A stretch of 64,000 nt of DNA from Balneolaceae bacterium. Its GTDB lineage: Bacteria; Bacteroidota; Rhodothermia; Balneolales; Balneolaceae. Under the pieces are notes generated by a model. That model searched no databases. It had not been told where the DNA came from and was given only the letters and a program-made list of their open reading frames with translations. The stretch lies in contig JAEPQE010000003.1 in the NCBI GenBank assembly GCA_017640665.1, forward strand, positions 310,001-374,000, given 5' to 3'. Made by a program: the position numbers and the translations under genes. Positions 9,782-17,870 of the stretch are shown here, piece by piece (position 1 is the stretch's first letter; each line of letters opens with the position of its first letter).

Positions 9782-10984
9782 TTAGTTAATAATTCCTTCT
9801 TCGATAAGAATATTTGCGATAGCATTTGCTTTCCTAAATGATTCTCCTGAGCCTAAGTTAGATAGTACTATAATAGCTACTTCTTGTTCAGGGAAGCGCA
9901 TCAATTGCGAACTAATTCCCCAGTCACCCCCATCCCATGCGAAAATTTTCCAGCCATTAAAATTTCCTTGGTATAACCCAAAAGCTTGATTATGTCTATC
10001 ATGGTTAAATTTTGGAGTGTAATGCATAAGGTCATAAAATTCCTGTCCTCCAAACTGTTTGCTGACCATATTTTTACTCCAAATTAATAAGTCTTCAATA
10101 GTAGTAATGACTCCGCTTCCGCCATAATGAGGTGAGTTTCTGTGATGTTGAATAAATTCTCCTTCTCGTTTCAGCTTTACTCCATAATCGGCATAGCTCT
10201 CTATGTTTTCTTCAGTTCTAAAGTTGTAAGGAATTACCCTGTTTTTTACCACAACGGTTATATCATCATTGATAAACGTATTATCCATTCCCAGAGGAAT
10301 AAATAGGTTTTCCTTGATAAATGCACTGAATGGCTGCTCGCTTATCTTCTCAACTATTTTTGTTAGAAGCATGAAATTTACATTCGAATAGTCCCAACGG
10401 TCACCTGGTTTAAAGAGTAAAGTATCCTGATTTAAGGAGGTATGGATGCATTCATCAATATCAAAGTAATTGAATGTTATCCAGGATAATCCATTTCCTC
10501 GGGGTAAGCGGTAATAATCTATGATTCCGCTAGTATTGTAAATTAAATGTTTAACAAGGATTTCATGTTCATATTTTGCCAGTTCGGGAATAAATTTACT
10601 TGCGGGTGTATCAAGAGATAGTTTCTTATCAAGAATAAGCAATGCAATCGAAGCTGCAGTAAACTGCTTTGAAACCGATGCAATACTAAACTTACTATTT
10701 GGTTCAATATGAACTCCGTAATCAAGATTAGCTATTCCGAATCCTTTTTGATACAAGGTCGAATCACCAATAGATATACCTATCGCATACCCTGGGGTTT
10801 CTAAAGCATCAAAATGCTTAAATAAAGAGTCAATTCTGAATTCAAAGTCTCCGGTTCTTATACTTAAATCGGGTTTAGACTGGGAATACCCAAAAACAGA
10901 AGTTAAAATTAATACTAATAAAGGCAGTAGCACCTTTTTTAGTTTAAGGCATATAGAAAAGAAGCGCGTGTTAAGAAAATGCAA
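9782..10984 (-). CDS. Beta-lactamase-family serine hydrolase, exported
   Basis: The 400-residue protein has a hydrophobic signal segment (about residues 18-34) and then a class C beta-lactamase/penicillin-binding-like domain. The catalytic S-x-x-K motif is SVSK (S103-K106), the second motif is YSN in DRWDYSNVNF, and WDGGDWG occupies the place of the KTG/HxG motif near the C-terminus. Proteins of this kind are usually peptidases, esterases or D-aminopeptidases rather than antibiotic-resistance enzymes; nothing here points to resistance. The gene converges on dnaG with 4 bp between stops. Confidence 0.8.
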   Translation of the reverse strand: MHFLNTRFFSICLKLKKVLLPLLVLILTSVFGYSQSKPDLSIRTGDFEFRIDSLFKHFDALETPGYAIGISIGDSTLYQKGFGIANLDYGVHIEPNSKFSIASVSKQFTAASIALLILDKKLSLDTPASKFIPELAKYEHEILVKHLIYNTSGIIDYYRLPRGNGLSWITFNYFDIDECIHTSLNQDTLLFKPGDRWDYSNVNFMLLTKIVEKISEQPFSAFIKENLFIPLGMDNTFINDDITVVVKNRVIPYNFRTEENIESYADYGVKLKREGEFIQHHRNSPHYGGSGVITTIEDLLIWSKNMVSKQFGGQEFYDLMHYTPKFNHDRHNQAFGLYQGNFNGWKIFAWDGGDWGISSQLMRFPEQEVAIIVLSNLGSGESFRKANAIANILIEEGIIN

Positions 10985-11006
10985 TTGCTTAGGTTAATAG
11001 TATGAG

Positions 11007-11411
11007 CTATTCTTTCTGAAAATTAAACATCCAACGGATTCCATACTTGTCTTCAAGTTGACCGAAAACCGCTCCCCAGAAAGTATCCTGTAATTCCATG
11101 TGAATGGTTCCGCCTTCGGATAGTTTACCCCAGGTTAGGCGCATTTTTGTTTCATTCTCGAAGTTAAGATTTAAATGCACATTATCGCCGGGAGTAATGT
11201 CCTTGTGTGGCGCTCCGTCTGAGAATTGCATACGACCGCCATCAAAAAAGGACAGTGTTGCATGCATTACTTTGTCTTTGTAGCCTTCTTCAACAGGCAT
11301 ATTTGCTTCACCAAATCGTTGCAGATAGGTGATTTCGCCTTTGAATACAGTTTTATAAAAATTGATTGCCTCTTCGCAATTTCCCCGAAAAAATAGATAT
11401 GGTGTAATCAT
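11007..11411 (-). CDS. VOC-family protein (PhnB-like)
   Basis: A small 134-residue protein of the glyoxalase/bleomycin-resistance (vicinal oxygen chelate) fold, PhnB/YjdN branch. It starts MITPYLFFRGNCEEAINFYKT-like, contains the HATLSFFDGGRMQFSD strand and ends with WGAVFGQLEDKYGIRWMFN, all hallmarks of that branch. Most members have unknown substrates. The gene appears to be a stand-alone unit with a short gap to the neighbouring genes. Confidence 0.85.
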   Translation of the reverse strand: MITPYLFFRGNCEEAINFYKTVFKGEITYLQRFGEANMPVEEGYKDKVMHATLSFFDGGRMQFSDGAPHKDITPGDNVHLNLNFENETKMRLTWGKLSEGGTIHMELQDTFWGAVFGQLEDKYGIRWMFNFQKE

Positions 11412-11452
11412 TTGGTGCTTCTTAATGAATAAAGACTATAATAGTTAAAAAA

Positions 11453-12124
11453 CTAAATACGTGTCAAAGCATATACTAAAATGTTAACACCCATTTTTAA
11501 AGCCTTCTCCCGTACTTCACCCGGGTTGTTATGAACCTCAGCATCTGCCCAGCCATCTCCGAGATTAGATTCATAAGTGTAGTAAACCACGAGTTTTCCA
11601 TTTAGGAAGAGTCCAAATCCCTGTGGGTTTTCATTATCGTGCTCATGGATTTTAGGGAGCCCGTTATCAAACTTGTATACCTGGCTGTATATTGGGTGGT
11701 TGAAGGGAAGTTCAAGTAACTCCTCATCTGGGAATACACGAGTCAGTAATTCTTTGATGTGCTCATCCAATCCATAATCATCATCAATATATAAAAAACC
11801 GCCATTTTCCAGGTATGTTCGTAGATTTCGGATTTCGGTATTATTTGCAGTGATGGTACCGTGTCCTGTTAGAAATAGGAAAGGATAAGAGTGTATTTCG
11901 GTACTTCCGAGGGCTACGTCTTTATAATCTGGCTCGATAGAAATTGGAACATTTCGGTTAGTAAATTCAATTAGGTTTTTTAGTGAAGAAGGATCATTAT
12001 ACCAGTCACCTCCGCCTCTGTATTTCACTCTTGCAATCTCGAATGATCCGGATTGTTGAGCAAAAACCGGTGATAAAAAACTGCCGATAACAATAAAGTA
12101 GATTGCTTGCTTAAATATTCCCAT
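11453..12124 (-). CDS. DUF4159 domain protein, exported
   Basis: The 223-residue protein has a signal peptide (MGIFKQAIYFIVIGSFLSPVFAQ) and one DUF4159 domain, recognisable from FEIARVKYRGGGDWYNDPSSL, PFLFLTGHGTI and the GGFLYIDDDYG motif. The fold is thought to be glutamine-amidotransferase-like. The function is unknown; in other Bacteroidota such genes often sit near AAA ATPase/VWA gene sets, which are absent here. It lies 41 bp downstream of the DUF4249 gene and may be the last gene of that receptor operon. Confidence 0.75.
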   Translation of the reverse strand: MGIFKQAIYFIVIGSFLSPVFAQQSGSFEIARVKYRGGGDWYNDPSSLKNLIEFTNRNVPISIEPDYKDVALGSTEIHSYPFLFLTGHGTITANNTEIRNLRTYLENGGFLYIDDDYGLDEHIKELLTRVFPDEELLELPFNHPIYSQVYKFDNGLPKIHEHDNENPQGFGLFLNGKLVVYYTYESNLGDGWADAEVHNNPGEVREKALKMGVNILVYALTRI

Positions 12125-12165
12125 ATCACCAATCTAACAAACCAGGAGCGTAAATAGTATGAATT

Positions 12166-13083
12166 CTAAAAATTTGGATTTCTTTTTATAAAGGTGTCTA
12201 TTGTATCTGATGCCATTGCCCCAAAAATACCGATACCACCTTCTACATTAGTGATTACGTTTTGAATCTCACCGGGTGAAAGGGTAGAGCCTCCGAATTG
12301 AACATCAGCCGACCGGATGAAATCATATAAATTATCATCAACAGTGGTAGCTACAATAAGATTCTCATCGAAGAAAGCAACGGCTAACCAAGGGTATCGA
12401 ACGGTAATGGAGCCATCATTATTAATGGTGAAGTTCCCTGCATTCAATAACCCTGAGGAAGTATTTGAGAACTCAAGAAGGACATCTTCCTTATCCTCAT
12501 CATCTTCAAAATCCAAAAAATCAAGATATAAGGGAGTTAAATTTTCTTCCGTTGGATTAAGCGAAATAGTGTTGAATACATAAATATTTTGCCTACCCGG
12601 ATACGAGCTTTCTGAAAGAGTTACCTCAAGTTGCTCTGATGACTGGTATACCAAAGTATCCTGAACACCTGATATTACATCAAAATCTCCTGGAACAATT
12701 GTAGTTGCACTAATTTGATCGGTACCACCACCACTCGGCACTGTAATTGATAGTTGATAAGTTCTTGCAGGGAGAACAGTATGAGCTACAGAGGGAGTAT
12801 AAATACCCGGAGACTCCATTTGATATGCAAATGTTTGCTCAACTCCGGTTCCATTTGGGGTCAATAGATTGACCTGAACAGTAGCTCCGGCAACTGCCGT
12901 ACTTTCGAAACTATAAAACTCAAAAGCTTCTCCTGTTGTGGAAAGCCGGACTTGTTGTAAGTTTCTTCCTGCTACGATGTAAGACTCAATCACGTATTCT
13001 TCAACGTAATCATCCTGAGGATAGATATCACATCCAATGTAGATTCCGGAAATAAGCAAAAAAAGTAGAATTAGTTGTTTCAT
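12166..13083 (-). CDS. DUF4249 outer-membrane lipoprotein
   Basis: The 305-residue protein carries a lipoprotein signal (LLISGIYIGC) and a DUF4249 beta-sandwich with a VESYIVAGRNLQQVRLSTTG-like opening. DUF4249 genes characteristically sit beside a TonB-dependent receptor in Bacteroidota, as here: the receptor stop is 5 bp upstream. It is presumably a surface partner of that receptor. The ligand is unknown. Confidence 0.8.
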   Translation of the reverse strand: MKQLILLFLLISGIYIGCDIYPQDDYVEEYVIESYIVAGRNLQQVRLSTTGEAFEFYSFESTAVAGATVQVNLLTPNGTGVEQTFAYQMESPGIYTPSVAHTVLPARTYQLSITVPSGGGTDQISATTIVPGDFDVISGVQDTLVYQSSEQLEVTLSESSYPGRQNIYVFNTISLNPTEENLTPLYLDFLDFEDDEDKEDVLLEFSNTSSGLLNAGNFTINNDGSITVRYPWLAVAFFDENLIVATTVDDNLYDFIRSADVQFGGSTLSPGEIQNVITNVEGGIGIFGAMASDTIDTFIKRNPNF

Positions 13084-13088
13084 GATGC

Positions 13089-15359
13089 TTAGAATTTGAC
13101 GGTGTATGAAATAGTTGGAAGTATTGGGAGAAGGTTCACATCATTTCTCTGAACAGGATTTTCTTCAAAATCAAAACTCTGGAACCATACATTTTTACGT
13201 GAATACACATTGATGATCTGGAGTTGTAATTCTGATGCTCCGATTTTAAAGAATCTACCTTTGCGAGAGAAAGAAAGGTCCAGACGATGGTAACTTGGTA
13301 AACGTGAGGCATTTACTTTTCCAACAGTAAAATTGTCTAATGGATCGCCACTCGAAAACGGGTCATCATATCGGGCATATCGACCTAATGCAAGGGTATA
13401 AGCCTGGCCGGTAGCATAAACCCATGCACTGGTTACTTTCCATTTTCGGCTAAGGTCGTAATTCATAATCAGATTCACATCATTTCTACGATCGTATTTA
13501 GGAGGGTAAAATCTGGCCTGATTATCCCCATCTCCGGGAGCTACATTAAATCCAGGAAACTTTCGCCAGGTATACCCAAGGGTATATCCAATAAAGCCAT
13601 TAAACCGACCAACCTGCTTCTCGAACATTACTTCCATTCCATATGCATAACCGGTCCCTATTCGGAATAAATCAGGGTATGCCAAGCCTGCCGGGTCGGG
13701 AAGAAAAGGGTCGAGCTCGAATAGGTCTTCCATGGTCCGGTAATACACTTCAACATCTAATCCATAATTTTCGAAAGGAATTGTTTTAGCACCAAGTACA
13801 AATTGATCTCCGTAGGCCGGGTTAATTCCTTCATCACTGGTCAACCAAATATCAAACCCTGAAAATGCTTCGTTGGTAATAAGTGTAAAAAACTGATTAT
13901 ATCTTCCATAGGCAGCTTGTAGCCGGACACGTTCTGTTAGTTTATGCTCAACAGATAGCCGGGGCTCTATTCTCATATAATCACCATCAGAAAAATAATT
14001 AGCACGTATTCCTCCAATTACCTTCCAGCGATCATTCGGTCGCCAGGTATCCTGCACATAAAAAGAAGTGTACTTTGCCTGTATTCGCGAACTGAAACTG
14101 TCCTGATTATCAAAACGATCCTGTAATTTAAGAGTGAATACTCCCGACCAAATTCCGGTTGAAATCTGATGTTTTTCATTCGGTAAATACTCAAGGTCAG
14201 ACTTTATAGAAAAGTCGTAGATATTATTATCACGGGTAAAAGGGGTTCCACCAAATTCAAATTCAGGGAAATTGAAGTATCGGGATCCTGTTAACACAAA
14301 ATTCGAAAATAGTTTCTCGTTAAAAATGTGAGTCCAGTTACCGCTTATAGTCTGGTTGCCATAGTTGAGTATGAACTCCGCATCTGTAGCGAAAGGAAAT
14401 ACCACTTTATCTGTACCGGTATAAGCGGCCAGAGAAAACTTATTATTTTGCGAGGCATCGAACGTTATTTTACCGTTGAAATCATAGAAATAGAAAAGAG
14501 AAGGGATATTATCAGTGTTTTGTCTTAGGGCTGCTAACAAAGGCTCCAGTGTAGAACGACGAACTGCAAACATATACGAACCCTTTTTATAAGGTCCCTC
14601 AATTGCGGCTCGTGAGGCTAGCATTCCAAGAGTGACCGTACCGGACATTTCTTTACTATTTCCGTCTTTATTATAAATGGAAAGAACAGAACCCAGACGA
14701 CCACCATATTCGGCTGGATACCCACCTTTGTAAAGCCGTACATCTTTGATAGCGTCGGGGTTAAAAGTGGAGAAGAATCCAAAAAAATGACTCGGATTGT
14801 ATACTGTAGTCCTGTCCAGTAATATTAATGTTTGATCAGGGCTTCCACCTCGGATATATAATCCACTTGAGAAATCAGAAGCCGCTTTTACTCCGGGTAG
14901 ATATTGAATAGAACGAAATACATCCGCTTCAAAAATGGCTGGTAGTGCTTTAATTAACTCAGTTTTGACCTGAGCTGTACCAATGGCTTTGAGTTCTTCT
15001 TTTTCGGCCTCAGACTCCACCACAATTTCCTCTCCCTGCACAAAATCAGGAATCAACTCGATATCAATCCTGAGGTTTTCTCCTGCTGCCAGTGTGATTT
15101 CTCTTTGGTATTGCTTGTATCCAATATAAGAGGCCGCCAGAGTATAAGTACCCGCTTGTACATTGGTAATCGTGAAGTACCCCAGGGTATTAGTAGAAGC
15201 TCCCCGATTATTTTCAAGAAATGCCACGTTAGCACTTATAAGAGTTTCTCCGGTTTCAGAGTCTTTTACATATCCGTTAACAGAAGCTGATTGTCTCGCC
15301 TCACTTGACCATGTACCCGCGGCCAATACCACAAAACACATAAATAATTTATTTACCAT
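13089..15359 (-). CDS. TonB-dependent receptor with carboxypeptidase-like N-terminal domain
   Basis: Outer-membrane active transporter of 756 residues. In order: a signal peptide, a CarboxypepD_reg-like domain (about residues 25-105; VNGYVKDSETGETLISANV), a plug domain (about 125-225, with LPGVKAASDFSSGLYIRGGSPDQ) and a C-terminal 22-strand barrel ending in an aromatic (SYTVKF). It is the first gene of an apparent operon with DUF4249 and perhaps DUF4159. No SusD gene follows, so it is not a classical Sus pair. The ligand cannot be inferred. Confidence 0.88.
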   Translation of the reverse strand: MVNKLFMCFVVLAAGTWSSEARQSASVNGYVKDSETGETLISANVAFLENNRGASTNTLGYFTITNVQAGTYTLAASYIGYKQYQREITLAAGENLRIDIELIPDFVQGEEIVVESEAEKEELKAIGTAQVKTELIKALPAIFEADVFRSIQYLPGVKAASDFSSGLYIRGGSPDQTLILLDRTTVYNPSHFFGFFSTFNPDAIKDVRLYKGGYPAEYGGRLGSVLSIYNKDGNSKEMSGTVTLGMLASRAAIEGPYKKGSYMFAVRRSTLEPLLAALRQNTDNIPSLFYFYDFNGKITFDASQNNKFSLAAYTGTDKVVFPFATDAEFILNYGNQTISGNWTHIFNEKLFSNFVLTGSRYFNFPEFEFGGTPFTRDNNIYDFSIKSDLEYLPNEKHQISTGIWSGVFTLKLQDRFDNQDSFSSRIQAKYTSFYVQDTWRPNDRWKVIGGIRANYFSDGDYMRIEPRLSVEHKLTERVRLQAAYGRYNQFFTLITNEAFSGFDIWLTSDEGINPAYGDQFVLGAKTIPFENYGLDVEVYYRTMEDLFELDPFLPDPAGLAYPDLFRIGTGYAYGMEVMFEKQVGRFNGFIGYTLGYTWRKFPGFNVAPGDGDNQARFYPPKYDRRNDVNLIMNYDLSRKWKVTSAWVYATGQAYTLALGRYARYDDPFSSGDPLDNFTVGKVNASRLPSYHRLDLSFSRKGRFFKIGASELQLQIINVYSRKNVWFQSFDFEENPVQRNDVNLLPILPTISYTVKF

Positions 15360-15460
15360 ATTACCTGATGAACTAGAATTTAATTGCCGCCTTACACGAA
15401 GCTAAGCCCTAAAAGTTAGAAACAAATTCACATTTAATGTGAAGAAATTATGTTGGTTGA

Positions 15461-16351
15461 TCAGAGTCCTAAACCCGGTTGTTCTTTGTCTTCGTTCGGT
15501 ATTTTTAAATTTGTTCCCAGTTCTTTGTTAAGAAGCTTAATAAAATGAGCAGAGAGCAGGGGAGACTCCTTTTCAATATTCTGGTGAACAAAGAAATACA
15601 GCTTCTCCAGGCCTTGTTTTTTCCAGGATTTTAGTCTTTCAACCCATTCATCAAGGCGTGGATAATCGCTTTCGTGGTTAGCTCCTACATAGCGTATAAA
15701 AGCGACTGGTGTTGTTAAGCGCATGTGTAGTAAATCACGCCTGCCTGCGGTATCAGTAATGATATTGGCTACATTATTTTCTTCGAACAATTTATAGATT
15801 TGATTTGCGACAGCTTCATGGTTAAACCAGTCAGTGTGACGTAATTCTATTGCTAACGGCAGATCATTTGGCCACACCTCCAGAAACCTGTGAATACGAT
15901 CTAGGTCTTTGGGTTTAAAATCATCCCGCAACTGAAGGAAAATCATTCCCAGCTTTTCATCAAATGACCGAATAGGAAGTGTGTATTCTTCAATTAAAGC
16001 TTCCACTCCTTTTAGTCTTTTATAATGACTGATACTGTTTACTACTTTAGGAAAGAAACGGAATTCATCTCCGGTTTTATTCTTCCAGCCTTCAACCACA
16101 TCTGCTCCAAAAATACGGTAATGGGTAGCGTTCAGCTCAATCGAATTGAATTGCTTTGCATAATACTCGAGCTCGTCTTTAGTTCCTCGGGGATAAAATC
16201 CTTTTAGATCCTTCTTATTCCATTTAGCACATCCAACAAAAGCTTCAAAGTTCTCAGGGTTTCCTAGATTCAGTATTTTTAAGGTATCAGGATGATCTGA
16301 GGGGAGGGTGAAATCTATATTTTCAGGATTTGCGACGCTGCCGAATTTCAT
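15461..16351 (-). CDS. DUF72 domain protein
   Basis: The 296-residue cytoplasmic protein has a DUF72 TIM-barrel-like domain, recognised from FVGCAKWNKKDLKGFYP, FNSIELNATHYR, FRFFPKVVNSISH and LPLAIELRHTDWF. The domain is widespread in bacteria and uncharacterised. It is divergent from ssrA, with an inverted-repeat element between them. Confidence 0.85.
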   Translation of the reverse strand: MKFGSVANPENIDFTLPSDHPDTLKILNLGNPENFEAFVGCAKWNKKDLKGFYPRGTKDELEYYAKQFNSIELNATHYRIFGADVVEGWKNKTGDEFRFFPKVVNSISHYKRLKGVEALIEEYTLPIRSFDEKLGMIFLQLRDDFKPKDLDRIHRFLEVWPNDLPLAIELRHTDWFNHEAVANQIYKLFEENNVANIITDTAGRRDLLHMRLTTPVAFIRYVGANHESDYPRLDEWVERLKSWKKQGLEKLYFFVHQNIEKESPLLSAHFIKLLNKELGTNLKIPNEDKEQPGLGL

Positions 16352-16371
16352 TTTTTTGTTATTGGTTAATC

Positions 16372-16423
16372 GTTATTCGTTAATGGTATGGATTAGTAAT
16401 CCAAATAACCATTAACGAATAAC
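16372..16423. repeat. Compound inverted repeat between DUF72 gene and ssrA
   Basis: A perfect 16-bp inverted repeat (GTTATTCGTTAATGGT at 16372-16387 and its complement at 16408-16423) encloses a smaller palindrome GGATTA-G-TAATCC. The arms are flanked by degenerate copies of the same AT-rich words (GTTATTGGTTAAT upstream, AAATAACGAA downstream). Because it lies between divergent transcripts it is not an ordinary terminator. It resembles dispersed intergenic palindromes of the REP kind. Confidence 0.6.
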
Positions 16424-16488
16424 AAATAACGAAGAGTTCAATAAAGGGAGTTAAAATTCGTATATTAGAGTGTTCTTTGAAAATACTA

Positions 16489-16850
16489 GGGGGTGTACTG
16501 GATTCGACGGGATGAGTAACACCGCAGGTTGCATGTCGAGGATGTCCAATGGTTCTCGTAAAACATCCATTATGGATACAAAATAATTGACAACAATTAT
16601 TCATACCGCTTAGCAGCTTAAACTGCTTCGCCGTTCCTCTGGTTAAGTGCCTGTCATTGCCAGACTGAACGCCATACAAGATAGGATAGCGTAACTCGGT
16701 TTTCTGTCTTAGTTGCGTGAATCTTTACAGAATAGTGAGAAGTCGCTTGGTTGCTGGGCTCGGCTTCTTGCGAAATTTAATCAGCAGCTAAACATGTAGA
16801 TATTTGCAGGTTTACCTTTTCGGACCGGGGTTCGACTCCCCGCACCTCCA
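16489..16850 (+). ncRNA. ssrA: Transfer-messenger RNA (tmRNA)
   Basis: Rescues stalled ribosomes by acting as tRNA-Ala and then as mRNA. The 5' end GGGGGTG pairs with CACCTCC at the 3' end (one G-U). The conserved GGATTCGACGGG lies just inside the 5' end, and the T arm GGTTCGACTCC lies just before the acceptor. The tag frame ends in codons for LAA and a TAA stop at 16619-16621, reading back as DNNYSYRLAA from 16589. The exact resume codon cannot be fixed by eye. Discriminator A is followed by CA rather than CCA, so CCA is probably added after transcription. Confidence 0.95.
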
Positions 16851-16862
16851 CAAATTACATAG

Positions 16863-16896
16863 AGCCAGCCTGAAGAAATTCAGGTTGGCTTTTTTT
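16863..16896 (+). terminator. Rho-independent terminator of ssrA
   Basis: A 12-bp stem with a G-T wobble (AGCCAGCCTGAA / TTCAGGTTGGCT) and a GAAA-type loop is followed by seven T, 12 bases after the tmRNA end. Confidence 0.9.
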
Positions 16897-16955
16897 ATAA
16901 AGATTCTATTTCTACATTTTCCGAGGCTTGGGTAATGGTCAAAAAAAAGATAACA

Positions 16956-17597
16956 ATGAAGAATTTTATTTTACTATTCCTGTTCATTTGCCCAACATTA
17001 GCAATAGCACAACATCCTGTAGAAAATCTTGATGGCAATATTTACCCGGAAGAGTTGGCTAATTATCAAGAAATTGTATTAACGGATAAGTATAGTCTGT
17101 ATAAAAAAATAGATTCGGATTACATATATCTCAGTATTCAATCACAGAAAATATATGTGGCCAGTTTATGTATCGAAAATAAGGATCAGATATCCATATT
17201 ACATGCTTCATCTGCATTAGGTAAAATAGATTACCAAAAAAGAGATAGGGATTGGGCTACCACTGAAGATTTTAATTGGGGGATGAGAGAAGGTGAAATG
17301 GATGAAGAGACTATCCAAAAGAGACTTTATTATTTGGAAGAATTCGGCTGGGTTGCTAATACAATGGATATGGGAGAGGTAGGAAATACAGAATTTATTT
17401 TAGAGCGATCACTTTTTAGCGAACCAAGAATTTCGATTGCTGCTGGTTTGATACCAGCTTCAAATCCTGAATTCATAATTCCCATACCATCAGAAACTGC
17501 AGGTGAATGTGCTTCAAATTCATTGGTTGCAGGAAGCCCTGATGAAGAATACTCATTTGATCCAGATTCTTGGATTAAAATTAACCTCAGTAATTAA
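16956..17597 (+). CDS. Exported protein of unknown function
   Basis: I do not recognise this 213-residue protein. I chose the ATG at 16956 because it gives a clean signal peptide (MKNFILLFLFICPTLAIAQ); an in-frame ATG at 16935 would add MVKKKIT. The mature part is acidic, with no membrane segment, repeat or known motif. A tryptophan- and glutamate-rich middle (RDWATTEDFNWGMREGEMDEE) and a C-terminal EYSFDPDSWIKINLSN are the most distinctive stretches. It stands alone between the ssrA terminator and the polysaccharide locus. Confidence 0.6.
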   Translation: MKNFILLFLFICPTLAIAQHPVENLDGNIYPEELANYQEIVLTDKYSLYKKIDSDYIYLSIQSQKIYVASLCIENKDQISILHASSALGKIDYQKRDRDWATTEDFNWGMREGEMDEETIQKRLYYLEEFGWVANTMDMGEVGNTEFILERSLFSEPRISIAAGLIPASNPEFIIPIPSETAGECASNSLVAGSPDEEYSFDPDSWIKINLSN

Positions 17598-17870
17598 GTT
17601 TTTCCTTACTTAAGTAACCATTGATGGTTCTCAGGATAATTGGAAAAGTATCTACTTTTGCTATCTGTTATAATTGAATTATTCTTGTACAATTTATTCC
17701 TCATTTCTACCCTGTTAATAGGCAGAATAGTATTTGAGTGCTCACTGTACTAATTCAGAAATTAATTTACATATTCGGTGAAAAATTTAATTGCTTATAT
17801 CAAGTATACCTAGCATATTGAGCATGTGCTTTAATAGCGCTTTTTTAGACTATAACGATATATAGGTACT
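17598..17870 (+). promoter_or_regulatory. Leader and promoter region of the rightward carbohydrate operon
   Basis: A 273-bp AT-rich region without an open frame, ahead of the TonB receptor. It contains TATACCTA at 17805-17812, the same word found as a tandem repeat in front of the GntR/LacI hybrid regulator at 40.3 kb, so it may hold a regulator site. No clear terminator, riboswitch or RNA fold was seen. Confidence 0.4.

Noticed and set aside
9782-10984. Antibiotic-resistance beta-lactamase
   Set aside because: Only general serine beta-lactamase/peptidase motifs are seen, with WDGG instead of KTG; this group is mostly peptidases and esterases.
16380-16679. Minus-strand open frame over the tmRNA
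   Set aside because: It is antisense to a well-supported tmRNA and to the palindrome upstream; no protein evidence.
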